The notes beneath the pieces are model-generated. The model did no database searches and had not been told where the DNA came from. It saw only the letters and a program-made list of their open reading frames with translations. From Bradysia coprophila (Eukaryota; Arthropoda; Insecta; Diptera; Sciaridae), in NCBI RefSeq assembly GCF_014529535.1, contig NW_023503509.1:868001-932000 (forward strand): a DNA stretch of 64,000 nt. Direction: 5' to 3'. Positions within the stretch are counted from its first letter, which is position 1. Each line of letters begins with the position of its first letter. Positions 12,100 through 23,861 of the stretch are shown here, piece after piece. Position numbers and translations under genes: made by a program.

Positions 12100-13095
12100 T
12101 TAATTATCAAATATCAATTATCAAATCAATTATTTTGTTGCATTTTCTGACAAACCTTTTTAAGAATTGTTCACATATAGTTCATCGTCGAACTTGACCT
12201 TACAAATGTCAAATCGATAATTTTGGGAAACTACATTTTTCACTATTTTCTCCAGTCACTGGAGAATAACACATTAAATTATCAATAATCAACAGATGAA
12301 ATTCCTGTTTTTCAGGAATAATTTCCAGAACCTTATTCCGAGATGGCCCATCTTCGAACATAACCTCAGGAATCCCATTCCTCGTCGATTAAAAAAAAAA
12401 TCATCCAAATCGGTTATGAATTACTCAAGTTATCGTGATGACAAAGAAAAATTGGTTACAAACAATTACGTTTTTCATACATTTAATTGTTAGGTTACAA
12501 ACATTTTATGGTATTTTCTGGTGTAAGACCCAAGTATCAATTACCAAGTACCAAGTACCAATTATCAATTACTAATTATCAACAGAGTAAAATCCTGTTT
12601 TTCTGGAATAGTTTCCAGGACCCTACGACATGGCCCTCATTATTAGTCGATTAAACAAAATTTCATCAAAATCGGTAAAGAATTATTACTCAAGTTATCG
12701 TCGTAACAAAAAAAATGGTGAAAGGCAATAACGTTTTTGATAACATTTCATACAATATCGGCACAACCATAGAGGCACAACACATTAAATTATCAGAAAT
12801 TATCACAATATCAATCATCAGCGGTGTATTATCACGTATTATCAATTATCAACAGAGTAACATCCTGTTTTTTCTGGAATAATTTCGAGAACCTTATCCC
12901 TAGATGGCCCATCTTCGAACTTAACCTCAGGAATCCTATTCCTCGTCGATTAAAAAAAAATCATCCAAATCGGTTAAGAATTACTCAAGTTATCGTGATG
13001 ACAAAAAAAATGGTAACAAACAATTACGTTTTTGATAACATTTCATACATTGTGTGGTAACAAACATTTTAGGGTATTTCTGGCGTAAGACCATT
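12100..13095. repeat. Three dispersed-tandem copies of a ~250-bp repeat
   Basis: Near 12290, 12580 and 12845 a unit recurs. It begins with TTATCAACAGA-like sequence and continues through CCTGTTTTTCTGGAATA, GGCCCATCTTCGAAC, ATTCCTCGTCGATTA and ACTCAAGTTATCGT. The first and third copies agree best and the middle one is shortened. Short frames in them are repeat by-products. Confidence 0.75.
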
Positions 13096-14551
13096 GACTT
13101 TCAGTCAAGGAAACAAGCCATATTTGCTGAAAGTTGTTGTAAATGAGGAAAAGTGCGGGAGGAATTGCATGTTTAGTCAATTCTTAGAGTTAATGCATAG
13201 AGGCGAAAGACAATCTTTCAGACTGACGAAGTTGAAAGGCGCATAAACTCAGCGTACATCACTGAAATAGCCAAATCTCTAGATGATTCTTTTGAAAAAC
13301 AGACGAAATCGGGTGCATTTTCAAGTGGAATTTCTTATATGTGCTCAGAAAGGTATCAAGAAAATCACTCCTGGAGGAGCATAAACGGTGATACGGTAAT
13401 CGGATCATCGTATAGAGTCATTGGTTAATACAAAGTACATAGAAATGGTTGTATAACTGTTGTGGGTTTTGTTCGCTTCTTTCGAACAAAATAATTCAGC
13501 TTCAAAGGGTAACCGATCTTCTCTGTTAGAGCAGATAAAGCTGAGAATTTTGTTTACGTAAAACTACTTTGAAATCGTCCGCCATGCAAGCAATGTAGAC
13601 GTTTCTTTGATTCTAATTTGTCGTACCGCGATATCTCAATAGAACTCTGTGAACGGAATGATTTACAATCCAAAGAATAACTGGCTCAGGTAGCAATTAA
13701 ACAAATAGGAGGATAAAGTAAATATGTAGATATAACGCGGAGTTATTATAACTTAACCGCAACTGTTTTGTAAAACGGATTCATCGCGGCCTCTGCAAAT
13801 ATGTTTAATTTGATAAGATTTTCTGTTGACTTAATTCGGTTATTCATTTAATATAAAATATTAATCCAACATCCATGCCGGCGCACAATTATATATTATT
13901 TTTTTTATTAAACGCATTTGTGTTTACAAGACAAACACCCGAATAACGGCAACTACGTGATGATAATGTTATCGTAAATGAAATTAAACTATTTCAACAG
14001 AACTGCACGGTTCACAGAAATTGAACCGCATTTCGAGATTAAAAATCTGTTTTGAAAATTGGTTTAGTTAAGATGTAATAACTGGGAGCCGAAAAAAAAA
14101 GTTCAATTCAATTTTGTGTCTGTGACAAATTTAATAAAATAAAATAATTTTCGTTTGGTTTCAAAACATTCAAATGAACTTTACTTCTGACAAGGACACC
14201 CAGCCAGAAATTCGACATTTTAGATGATTTTTCACGAACCGACCTCATACGACTCGTATCACTCTGAGACTAGACTAGTTGGATTTTTATGCTTTATCAT
14301 GGAAATCAACAAATAATCTAATTTATGTTTTGTGAAGCCTTTAACATTAAATTCGTTTTGGAGTTCGTCACTTGCGAGTGTGAACTAAGAGATCAACCAT
14401 TATAAACTTACATTTTAAGACAGGGCCGCATCTTCATAGAAACCAATCGGACCATGGTCCAAGGAGAAGGAGAAGGAAAACTACAGTTTTTACACAAAAA
14501 CACTTGTCCCGGTAGAGAAAATGGGGCGCTACATGCTACATGCGGCAATGT
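13096..14551. other. Intergenic, no feature recognised
   Basis: AT-rich sequence without a supported gene, RNA or clear repeat. Confidence 0.5.
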
Positions 14552-14930
14552 TTTATTGCACTGAAGTTTCGGCGACATGAGTATCGGCGACTTCCTGAAG
14601 AAACGGCGACTTCTCGCTGTTTCTTCAGGAAGTCGTCATTTCTTCAGGAAGTCGCCGTTTCTTCAGTAATTCGCCGTTTCTTCTTGCCGTTTTTTCAGGA
14701 ATTCGGCGTTTCTTCAGGAAGTCGTTGTTTCTTTCAGAAACGTTCACTTTTGAGACAGAACGGAGATTTATTGAAGAAACAGCGAGAAGAAACGACGACT
14801 TCCTGAAGAAATGACGACTTCCTGAAGAAATGACGACAACATATTTTTCTGAAGTGGCTGTTTCATGTCACAGTTTCTTCAGAAAGTCGCCATTTCTTCT
14901 CTCCGTTTCTTCAGGAAGTCATAGTTTCAG

Positions 14931-15380
14931 AAACGCTTTTTATTTGACTAATTCTTAGACGATGCTAGAAAAAAAATTAACACCTAAGTTACCGACACCG
15001 TTCAGGCGCCCGGCTCGCATTGCGGCCCTCCGCTTCGCTCCGGGGCAATGGGCCGGATCGCTCGGCGTGTTAAAACGCTTTTTATGTACAAAGAAAATTT
15101 GCTGTTCATTTCGTAAAAATATGAATTCTGTAGGGACGAACTAAAAGAATAAAGTGAGGAATTGAGTTGAGTTGAGTTGAATTTTACGAAATGAATACCA
15201 ATTTTCTTCGTACATAAAAAGCGTTTTAACCCGCCGAGCGATTCGGCCCATTGCCCCGGAGCGAAGCGGAGGGCCGCAATGCGAGCCGGGCGCCGGAACG
15301 GTGTCGGTAACTTAGGTGTTAATTTTTTTTCTCGCATCGTCTAAGAATTAGTCAAATAAAAAGCGTTTTAACACGCCGAG
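14931..15380. mobile_element. Nested GC-rich palindromic element
   Basis: The arms 14931-15115 and about 15185-15380 are near-perfect reverse complements. They share ACTAATTCTTAGACGATGC, a GC-rich block with CGGCCCATTGCCCCGG and an AACGCTTTTTATGTAC stretch. The centre holds TTCATTTCGTAAAA / TTTTACGAAATGAA. A third partial arm lies at 15360-15432. The GC-rich core is unlike its AT-rich host. Confidence 0.85.
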
Positions 15381-15476
15381 CGATCCGGCCCATTGCCCCG
15401 GATCTCTCTCGCATCGTCTAAGAATTAGTTTTTTAAGGCTGCTGGTCTTGGAAACTTATGTTTTATATTTAGCAAG

Positions 15477-15477
<1 letters not shown>

Positions 15478-15508
<31 letters not shown>
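15478..15508. repeat. (AT)n microsatellite
   Basis: About fifteen uninterrupted AT dinucleotides. Confidence 0.95.
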
Positions 15509-15510
<2 letters not shown>

Positions 15511-16505
15511 ACCAATGAAAGACTTTCTCATTTACACTCGGCAATTTTCGATTTTTTTTTCCTTTGGAGCAGTTTCACACGTCATACACTATTTACAGTT
15601 CATGAAAGTATGTCAGGTACTTTGTCTGCAACTTCCATATTGATGCTGAAGTTATGGACAAATTCATCCCCAAATTCATTTCTAGAGCAAAATCACAAAA
15701 TGATAATTCACAATGACAAGTATTCGTTTTGGCCATTACTTTATCCATAACATCTATTCGGTATTTTTTTTGCGTGCATTTTAGTCAAAATATCCATCGA
15801 GTCAAAATTTTATTATTCTGTTCACTTATACGATCATATCCACACGTTAATAAGTAGGCGTGACGCAAGTCCTCAACTACAAAAATTTTCAAAAAAAAAT
15901 GTAGAGACTAAGAAACATAGTTACAGCAACTTTTTGGCTTCACCCACTCAATTCCAACGACCCGACGTTTCTTCAAGAAGTCGCCGTTTCTTCTCGTCAT
16001 TTCTTCAGGAATTCATCGTTTCTTTTAGTCTTTTCTGAAACAGCAACTTCCTGAAGAAACGTTGAGAAGAAACGATGACTTCCTGAAGAAATGACGACTT
16101 ACTGAAGATATGGCGACATCAAATGAGAACTCCTACCAAAACGACGAGAAGAAATGACAACTTCCTGCAGAAACGACGACTTCTTGAAGAAACGGTGAGT
16201 GTAGAAAGTCGCCGTTTCTTCTCGTCATTTCTTCAGGAAGTCGCCGTTTCTTCAGGAAGTCGCCGATACTCATGTCGCCGAAACTTCAGTGCAATCAATG
16301 TTTTAAGAACAATTGAAGAACAATTTAAATAATATTACTTTTAAAAATTCGATGTGTATGTGTGAACTGAGAGGCAATACCCTCGAGGATCACACACACA
16401 TACACAGAGAATTTAAAAAAATCTTTTTCATGTGTCGGGGCCGAAAATGAGGGAGTTTCGATATTTTTCTCAGGTTTTCGACCCCTACCATGAAATTTTT
16501 TTTGA

Positions 16506-16611
16506 GTATCTGTTTTGGACGATTGATTTTAGGCACTTTCGCATGTAGCCCTCACTTCGTTCGGGCTACAACAAGCGAAATTGCCTAAAAAGAATCGTCC
16601 AAAACAGATAC
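16506..16611. mobile_element. Short hairpin (MITE-like) sequence
   Basis: GTATCTGTTTTGGACGATT at 16506 is mirrored by AATCGTCCAAAACAGATAC ending at 16611. The stem continues inward through TAGGCACTTTCGC / GCGAAATTGCCTA to a short GTAGCC...GGCTAC tip. Confidence 0.8.
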
Positions 16612-19137
16612 ACAAATAACTATTTTTGACTCAAGTCATTTCATGGCCTTTCATTGAAAATCACGAAAAACACCAAAACTTATCAACTTAATTATTGTAA
16701 ACTTTAGTTCTCTTCTTTGTCTGTTGTTTTTGTAAATGCGCCAGTAAGGTTTTACCCGTTGGTGGAAGGAAATAAATAAATAAATTCAAAAGCAAGCACC
16801 AAACAAACACAAAATATGTCGATCACTTCAATAACCACTTTTACTCTGCTGTTGAATAACACATTTTCTAAATATGCGAATTGGATAAAGTCGTATTTTC
16901 GATGAAAGGCGCAGACCTCCCACATGTCCGACTTTTTCAACATTTGCCCGACTTTGTCCTACTTGTCCGACTTTTTCATCAAAAATTGTCCAACTTTGTC
17001 CGTTTTACTATCAAAACTGAGAATTTATGAATGCAGAGTATTTCCTCTTCCAAATTAAATTTTTCTTAAGGCATTCAAAGCTTCTGAATGCAGATCACAA
17101 AAAAATTTCGCTCGCTCCACTCGCACTTCTACTGTAACACTAATTACAAAATTGACGTAATTATTGCTCCCATGGAAGTCAAAATAAAGGTTAAAAGTTA
17201 AAAGTATGTACGTCAAAATCATAAGTTATAGATAGCTAAAACTACATGTAGCCATTCGAATTTATATGAACCTCTAACTAATAATTTCTAACTTATTATT
17301 CATAATTTTTATATGAGGAATGTTGTTAAACCATGGTTGATTAAAAAGACTTTAGGGACTAACATACATTTGTTTGAATGTTTCCAAATTTAAAGAAATA
17401 TCCAGAATTTTCCGAAAAACTTCTTCGGGTCAGTATGTCTTAAAAATTGCTAAAGGTGATTTATTTCAAAGCTCAGTATCCTGTGGAGCTATGGCTGTAA
17501 ACAGAACCGTCAATAATTTAGCGATGGAGTCTGTTTGATGAGACGTCCTCTCGCTATCTATTTGCTTTCTATTAAGTTGCAGACCGTATGTAACCTGAAT
17601 GATTTTAATTAATATCGGCGCTTCTTTAATGGTAAAAATTTTTTCCGACTTTTCTTTAATGAGCATGAGACATGAGAATTGAAATACATTTTTGAGATCC
17701 GATCTAAATCGTCCGACTTTGTCCGACTTTGTTCAACATTTTCTTTAAAAATGTCCGATTTTGTCAGACTTTTTCGAGAAAAATGTCCGATTTGTTTTAT
17801 GCCGTAACGCAGTGGGACGTCTGAAGGCGAATGTGATGTAAGTAAAGGCTGTTTATCTGTTCATCTATTCATCTGTTATCGATAACGATGACCAAAATAA
17901 TGACAAGCTCTGGGTAATATGGTCTTTTGTAAATATGGTAAAAAGATTGAAGTACAAGATTTGAAATCAACAGATTGAAAATACTTTGATCGATGGAAGT
18001 AATAGATCCGATAATAGATAGATTGTGGAAATTGTTATAGACACTACCGCAAAAATCAGCGATGGCACTGCCTTCGAGTCGGTCTTTTGAGATACGAAAT
18101 TTAAAAATCAAAATCATTTGTTAGGAAATTTAATTTTCGATCACATTGTCCATGAAAATATTGTTCGGGGAAGTGACAAATGTGACCGACTTACCGACAG
18201 CGTCAATCATTGAGAGTCCTGTGAAATAATGCTCAAATCCACAATCTATACCAATCAACGTCAACACATTGTATGGCCGCATGTCAAACTCTCAAACACA
18301 CACTTGACAAAATAGAACGTATATTTTCCGAATTGTGTCTAATGGTTAGATAAAGTAACTGGAACTAGTACAATAATTATCAGAAATCCTAAACCGTATT
18401 GGAGCATCAGCCCGGCAAGTTGAAGATTGTGGGTTCGGTCTCCACCCGTAAACCAACATTTTTCTTTTCAAATTTAATTTCATTCCAATACGGTTTACGA
18501 TTTCTGATAAGTACATTTTTCGAGTTATTGATGATTTAAATGTACTACTGGCAGCACTGAGAAATATGATCAAACCAAATCCCTTCCCCAAACCCCATAA
18601 TCAATTTGTATAAGGATGAATTCAGTGTTATCACACCAAACACCTTTTGAAATTTTGTATAAAGTCCCTAGGTTCGACTGAAGCGCGTTCGGGCTTATGC
18701 TTTTAAAGCCAATAAATTCACACCATTAGGTACATACAATGTGGAAGCTTAACGTTTGACAGAGAGGTAAAAAAAACGAAATGCTCTTCTTCGCTATGCG
18801 CTCACTGTAAGAGAAGTTGGTTGATTTTAAGTAATCGAAGGCATAGTTTGGGAGATGATATCGATGTGGATTTATTGGCTCGCACCCACAGAAAATGCAC
18901 CAAGATACCTACAATGGTCCAGACCCCTTACCAATGAAACACATACATTATAAACTTACCTACAGCAACCCATCTGTTAACGTCCTTCGTTCTTCGGTTA
19001 CAATCAAAAATACTCTTGGAGTCAACATCCAATCCTCAATTGAACACGACAACAGTGCAGTCAAAAGCGTTTCATCAACTATTTCGCTTTAATTAAAACA
19101 TTAAATAATAAAAGAAAACTGTAACAACATTCGGCAT
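16612..19137. other. Intergenic; scattered CCGACTTTGTC motifs, no gene seen
   Basis: Short repeats of the type TGTCCGACTTTGTCC occur around 16925-17010 and 17700-17790. Otherwise no coding or RNA feature is supported, apart from the tRNA-like stretch reported separately. Confidence 0.5.
18335..18510 (+). repeat. Possible tRNA-derived repeat with inverted segment
   Basis: TGTCTAATGGTTAGA (18335-18349) resembles a pol III A box. GTGGGTTCGGTCTCCAC (18429-18445) forms a T-arm-like stem with a seven-base loop, resembling a B box. Around the latter, 18377-18402 (ATCAGAAATCCTAAACCG) is repeated inverted at 18484-18510. The box spacing is longer than in a tRNA, so this is at best a SINE-like or decayed tRNA-related sequence. 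Confidence 0.3.
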
Positions 19138-20026
19138 CTAGTGACTTTTCGCATAGCTTGGTGGCATCGGAACTGTGAAACCCTCTTTCGATTCGAAAAA
19201 TGTGTACGACAAAGTGATTTCTCTGACAAATTCCATTTTCGGATCGGCTACGATTTCTGGATCTATGTAGAAGAACACTGGCATGTCGACCTGGAAGAAA
19301 GATTGTCTAAAGCATTAGTACTGAACGCACGAAAGTAAAATGCGCTTTACCTCTTCGTGAGGATTCAGTTGCTGTTCTTCGAAACAGAAACATTGAATTT
19401 TATTGAAATAGGCTCCGGCCTCGAATGGTATAACGTTGTAAGTGCTTATGCCGACTACTGGTACATCGGTGGGATTTTTGGCCGTATAAAACGCTAGAGC
19501 AGTTTCACCAGGTATCACCTAAAGAGAGTCGGTTCGGGTCATTAATCTGATAAAATGCATGAAGTTGAGCACTCTGTCAATCTACCTTGATTTCATATTG
19601 TTGTGGTCGAAAGTTCCAACGCATAGACGCTCCCAGATCCGCATTAAATTTTATGGTCAAAACTCGGTCCTTAATTTTCTCCATTGTTTCCACTTTGTCG
19701 CCATCGTGACCTACCCCAGTTGTTCCACCATAACTGTAGGCCTGCAGATAGAATCATTGAAAATGAACCGTTTCCCACATGTTGTGTTGTAAACATACCT
19801 GACAAAACATTCGATAGAGTGGCACGGCTGCATAAGTCAAACCAACGAACAAGACTCCAGCTGCGGTTGCATAATATAGTGTTGAACGGTTTTTCAGTTT
19901 TTGTGATGCATTGTCCGGTTGGCCACTGCTTTTGAAGCGAACGAATGTGGATGCACCGGTATTACTTCGGCTCAGTAAACTAAGCCTGGCCACAGGCGTT
20001 CGCAGAGAATTAATGAATGACAACAT
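19138..20026 (-). CDS. Cytochrome c oxidase assembly protein COX11
   Basis: COX11 is a copper chaperone of the inner mitochondrial membrane that delivers copper to the CuB site of cytochrome c oxidase subunit 1. Four exons join in frame to 234 codons: 19799-20026, 19586-19741, 19351-19518 and 19138-19290. All junctions are GT..AG. The N-terminus is rich in Arg and Ser, like a mitochondrial targeting sequence. One membrane segment follows (YYATAAGVLFVGLTYAAV, about residues 49-66), then the conserved PLYRMFCQ. The copper-binding domain has YGGTTGVGHDGDKVETM, MRWNFRPQQYE, VIPGETALAFYTAKNP and the signature CFCF. The end is YAKSH-stop. I chose the ATG at 20026 because the frame extends upstream only to a TTG. 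An ATTAAA on the minus strand near 19093 may be the polyadenylation signal. The gene looks intact. Confidence 0.95.
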
Positions 20027-20449
20027 ACTCGTTCGTACGTTGGTCAATGCAGTGTCATTTCGGTCACAGAATTCCAAAACAAATACGAATTATTTGCTCG
20101 TCTTTAACATAATTTTCTAAATTCGAATGTTCTATGGGTTATGTTTACGAAAAACACAAAAATATTTTGACTGAAGGCAATTTTCACTGACAGTTGTGAC
20201 AGCTGTATGCGTAATATTTCCTCTATCGTTGTACAGATGTCGGGCATGACGAAATATTTTGTGTGGAATTTGTTTCTATTTACAATATTTGATGCAATTC
20301 GTAAAATAGTTGTTTTCAAAACTGATGCCGAAAACTGAATAAATATAGCTGTGATGGATTGTTATGCATCTATTTGCTGTAAGTGCATTTACGTTTGCAA
20401 TTGACATTCTATCTCACCACATACGCACCAACTTATCATTTCTCTGATA
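20027..20449. other. COX11 upstream region
   Basis: A 71-codon minus-strand frame (20104-20319) lies here, but nothing recognisable supports it. It may be 5' untranslated or promoter sequence of COX11. Confidence 0.4.
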
Positions 20450-22091
20450 ATGAGAGAACCAATTCCTTTTACTCGACCCTAAGTACTCTTTTCACATAAA
20501 TCGAGTAAATCTCAACCGATTTTGCTAGTTTTTGTTTCATTTGAGAGGTAATTGAATACCCAATGGAAAGTTGGCAAAAAAGTTTGGGTTTCTAAAATAA
20601 TGTCGTAAATTGTTGGTTTTATTTGAAAGGTACTTCGTACGGGCTTTCGTAATTGCGCTATGCGCAATTAAAACAAGGCATCAGAACAGTCGGAGCGTTT
20701 GCTGCGACTTAGCCCCGTACGACCCGTAATCCTATTTTGTTCGTAACCATAATACGTCCGTAGCCGTAATACGCCCGGAACCCTAATACGTCTACAACCC
20801 TCTAATGCGTCTGTTACCAAAATGCAAGTCAAGTTGGGCATGGTCAAATTTACTGAAAGTGTTCATTTTTAAAATTGCGCAAATTACGAAAGCCCGTACG
20901 AAGTACCTCTCAAATAAAACCAACAATTTACGATATTATTTTCTATTGGGTATTCAATTATCTCTCAAATGAAACCAAAACTAGCAAAATCGGATGAGAT
21001 TTACTCGATTTATGTGCAAAAAACACTTAGGGCCCAATAGCGGCCTTAGTCCAAGGGCCCAAATTTGAAACTTTTTTCGCCACGTTCTTTTCGGTATTCA
21101 ATTACCTTCCATAAAAACTAAATCTAGCAAAATCGGATAAGATTTACTCGATTTATGTGCAAAAAACACTTAGGGCAGAGTAGCGGCCTTAGTCCAAGGG
21201 CCCAAATTTGAAACTTTTTTCGCCACGTTCTTTTCGGTATTCAATTACCTTCCATAAAAAACTAAATCTAGCAAAATCGGATAAGATTTACTCGATTTAT
21301 GTGCAAAAAACACTTAGGGCCGAGTAGCGGCCTTAGTCCAAGGGCCCAAATTTGAAACTTTTTTCGCCACGTTCTTTTCGGTATTCAATTACCTTCCATA
21401 AAAAACTAAATCTGGCAAAATCGGATGAGATTTACTCGATTTTATGTGGAAAAAACACTTAGGGCCGAGTAGCGGCCTTAGTCCAAGGGCCCAAATTTGA
21501 AACTTTTTTCGCCACGTTCTTTTCGGTATTCAATTACCTTCCATAAAAAACTAAATCTGGCAAAATCGGATAAGATTTACTCGATTTATGTGCAAAAAAC
21601 ACTTAGGGCCGAGTAGCGGCCTTAGTCCAAGGGCCCAAATTTGAAACTTTTTTCGACACGTTCTTTTCGGTATTCAATTACCTTCCATAAAAAACTAAAT
21701 CTGGCAAAATCGGATGAGATTTACTCGATTTATGTGGAAAAAACTCTTAGGGCCGAGTAACGACCTTTGAGCCCTACCAACAAGCTCGCGTTGCATCCTA
21801 CACAAAAACAATGTTCAGCAACTTTGTTCTACTCGTCAATACCTTTCATTTGATATATCACAAGCATCTATTGCGTGCGTATTTCGGTAGATATCGTCGA
21901 AAGACTGAAAAACACCTATAGGGCCCTAGCTCTGGAAGGGCCGACCCTACCATGCCCATTTTCGAACTTGACCTTACTTTTGTCGATACCAATCGGGGAA
22001 AAAAAGAATTTTGAAAAAAGGTTGTGATTTGCTCAAGCTAGAGGGGTCACGGACGGACGGACGGACGGACGGACGGACGGACGGACATTTT
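20450..22091. mobile_element. Left part of GTACG-ended element cluster (palindromic junction and inverted copy)
   Basis: From about 20490 the end of a forward copy runs to the hairpin AATTGCGCTATGCGCAATT near 20670. There an inverted copy begins with AAAACAAGGCATCAGAACAG and GTTTGCTGCGACTTAGCC. It continues through about six inverted ~143-bp units (landmarks GGCCTTAGTCCAAGGGCCC and TCGCCACGTTCTTTTCGG) and a segment with CTATAGGGCCCTAGCTC, and ends in an (ACGG)n microsatellite at about 22051-22086. No protein-coding frame of a mobile element was found. Confidence 0.85.
22051..22086 (-). repeat. (ACGG)n microsatellite
   Basis: About eight tandem ACGG units, the reverse complement of the GTCC repeat at 22221-22252. 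Together they form the two mirror arms of the head-to-head junction. Confidence 0.95.
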
Positions 22092-22707
22092 TTAGCCCCG
22101 TACGAAGTACTGGGGGCTTATAAGATTAATATGCCGTTTGTAACACGTCGAATTGGAAGCAGACAGTAAGGGCAAAGCTTTTGGTTATGTTCATAGATGA
22201 CGAATCCGCAATAAAAAAAATGTCCGTCCGTCCGTCCGTCCGTCCGTCCGTGACCCCTCTAGCTTGAGCAAATCACAACCTTTTTTCAAAATTCTTTTTT
22301 TCCCCGATTGGTATCGACAAAAGTAAGGTCAAGTTCGAAAATGGGCATGGTAGGGTCGGCCCTTCCAGAGCTAGGGCCCTATAGGTGTTTTTCAGTCTTT
22401 CGACGATATCTACCGAAATACGCACGTAATAGCTGCTTGTGATATATCAAATGAAAGGTATTGACGAGTAGAACAAAGTTGCTGAACATTGTTTTTGTGT
22501 AGGATGCAACGCGAGCTTGTTGGGAGGGCTCAAAGGTCGTTACTCGGCCCTAAGTGTTTTTTCCACATAAATCGAGTAAATCTCATCCGATTTTGCCAGA
22601 TTTAGTTTTTTATGGAAGGTAATTGAATACCGAAAAGAACGTGGCGAAAAAAGTTTCAAATTTGGGCCCTTGGACTAAGGCCGCTACTCGGCCCTAAGTG
22701 TTTTTTG
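22092..22707 (+). mobile_element. Forward copy of GTACG-ended element, 5' part
   Basis: It begins TAGCCCCGTACGAAGTACTG at about 22096, then GGCTTATAAGATTAATATGC, a (GTCC)n microsatellite (22221-22252) and the mirror of the preceding inverted copy. It continues into ~144-bp units up to 22707, where the copia-type element is inserted. The flanking unit resumes exactly at 26074. Confidence 0.88.
22703..22707 (+). repeat. 5-bp target site duplication (left), TTTTG
   Basis: TTTTG precedes the left LTR and is repeated right after the right LTR at 26074-26078. Removing the element and one copy restores the tandem-unit consensus AAGTGTTTTTTGCACATAAA. Confidence 0.93.
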
Positions 22708-22805
22708 TGTTGTGGTGGGGAATCGTTTATAAATATAATGTATATTATTAAAGTTAGTTCAGTTCAGCATAAACCACGGTCGTTTCTACTTCTCGTTCTC
22801 CAATA
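22708..22805 (+). repeat. Left LTR, 98 bp
   Basis: It starts TGTTGTGGTGGGGAATCG and ends TTCTCGTTCTCCAATA, identical to the right LTR over all 98 bp. It contains TTTATAAATATA (TATA-like) and ATTAAA (polyadenylation-like). The outer dinucleotides are TG..TA rather than the usual TG..CA. It is short for an LTR. Confidence 0.93.
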
Positions 22806-22819
22806 GGTTATGGGCCCAG
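22806..22819 (+). promoter_or_regulatory. Primer binding site, internal tRNA-iMet type
   Basis: GGTTATGGGCCCAG directly abuts the LTR. It is complementary to the anticodon stem-loop of initiator tRNA-Met (CTGGGCCCATAACC). Copia elements are known to prime from an internal tRNA-iMet fragment. Confidence 0.88.
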
Positions 22820-22848
22820 AAACGCCTACGTAAACGAAAAATAATATC

Positions 22849-23460
22849 GTGAATTTGCAAAATAATTCTATTGTGAAATTGAAAGGCCGGGAGAATTTCG
22901 ACCAGTGGAAAATTTCAGCACAATCATACTTGGTTATAAAAGGATTATGGAAGTTTGTTGAAACGACGTTGACAAGTACAGCTACTGAAGCGGATAAGGA
23001 ATCCGACTTGAAAGCTAGATCTGAACTCATTTTGCTTATCGAACCGGATAATTATACCTACATAGCGGGCAAAAAAACGGCAAAGGATTGCTGGGATGCG
23101 TTGCATGAAGCTTTTGAAGACACTGGAACTACTCGCAAGGTGGCCTTACTTCAACAATTGGTCTCACAAAAATTGGAACAACATGACTGCATGGAAAGTT
23201 ATGTCAACAAAACTTTACTTTTGTCGATAAAAGTAAAAAAGGTTGGTTTCAATTTGGACGATGAAATCCTCGGTTCACTATTATTGGGAGGACTCTCGTC
23301 AGACTACCGACCAATGATCATGGGTTTGGAAAATTCTGGTAAGAAATTGACCATCGATTACGTGAAAAATATTCTTCTTCAGGAAGTCGAAGATAATCAG
23401 ATTTTTCGAATGAAAACGAACTTGCATGTGTTAATATTGGAACAAGAAAAAAAGGCATGA
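22849..23460 (+). pseudogene. copia-type gag (UBN2-like), truncated
   Basis: The frame reads KLKGRENFDQWKISAQSYL, TAKDCWDALHEAFED and a run resembling LGGLSSDYRPMIMGLE, in the order expected for copia gag proteins of the UBN2/DUF4219 type. The frame opens with GTG where an ATG is expected (22849), with no ATG upstream in the frame. After EVEDN (about 23395) the reading leaves the family and runs to a stop at 23458-23460. The CCHC knuckle and protease are gone, so a deletion junction lies at about 23393-23402. Confidence 0.85.
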
Positions 23461-23861
23461 GGAATGCAATTTTGATGCATCGTCGGTTGGGACATGCTAG
23501 TTTCAGTAATGTTTTTCTTATGAACAATTTTGGACAACAGGTGAAAGACCTGAAGTGTGTTACGTGTGTCAAGGGAAAGCAAAGTAAATTGCCATATCTG
23601 AACAGTGATACTCGTGCTACGAGAATTCTTGAGTTGATACATAGTGACGTATGTGGTCCGATGTCAGTAAATTCATTCGGAGGGAAGAGATATTTCGTGA
23701 CTTTTATCGATGATTTTTCAAGAAAATGTTTTGTTTATGTAATTGCTCAAAAGAATCAAGTTTTCAAATGTTTCAAAGATTTTAAATTGCTTGTCGAAGG
23801 ACAGTTGGAACTAAAAATTAAAACATTGAGATCTGATAATAGATGTGAATACAAATGCTGA
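23457..23861 (+). pseudogene. copia-type pre-integrase and integrase fragment
   Basis: The frame overlaps the gag stop (ATGA). It begins with the HHCC zinc-binding region (MHRRLGHASF then CVTCVKGKQSK), followed by the integrase core with the first acidic residue in HSDVCGP, FVTFIDDFSRK, and the second in LRSDNRCEYK. The usual DNGGEY motif is changed to DNRCEY, and a stop follows before the third catalytic residue. Coding resemblance can be traced upstream in this frame to about 23400. Confidence 0.85.

Larger units (their letters stand above)
14552..16303. mobile_element. Foldback element with AGTCGCCGTTTCTTC subrepeats
   Basis: The left end (TTGCACTGAAGTTTCGGCGA then CATGAGTATCGGCGACTTCC) is present inverted at the right end, about 16255-16303. 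Both arms (14552-14935 and 15955-16303) consist of many short copies of CTTCAGGAAGTCGCCGTTTC in both orientations. This is typical of FB-like foldback elements, whose long inverted repeats are built from short tandem subrepeats. The interior contains a second palindromic element (14931-15380), an AT microsatellite and sequence without a recognisable transposase. Confidence 0.75.

Noticed and set aside
18895..19092. 65-codon plus-strand frame next to the COX11 3' end
   Set aside because: No domain, no splice sites supporting an extension, and composition like intergenic sequence.
19754..20077. Longer COX11 start at 20077
   Set aside because: The codon there is TTG. The first ATG is at 20026 and gives a typical mitochondrial presequence.
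20104..20319. 71-codon frame upstream of COX11 on the same strand
   Set aside because: No family resemblance or splice link to COX11; more likely 5' sequence.
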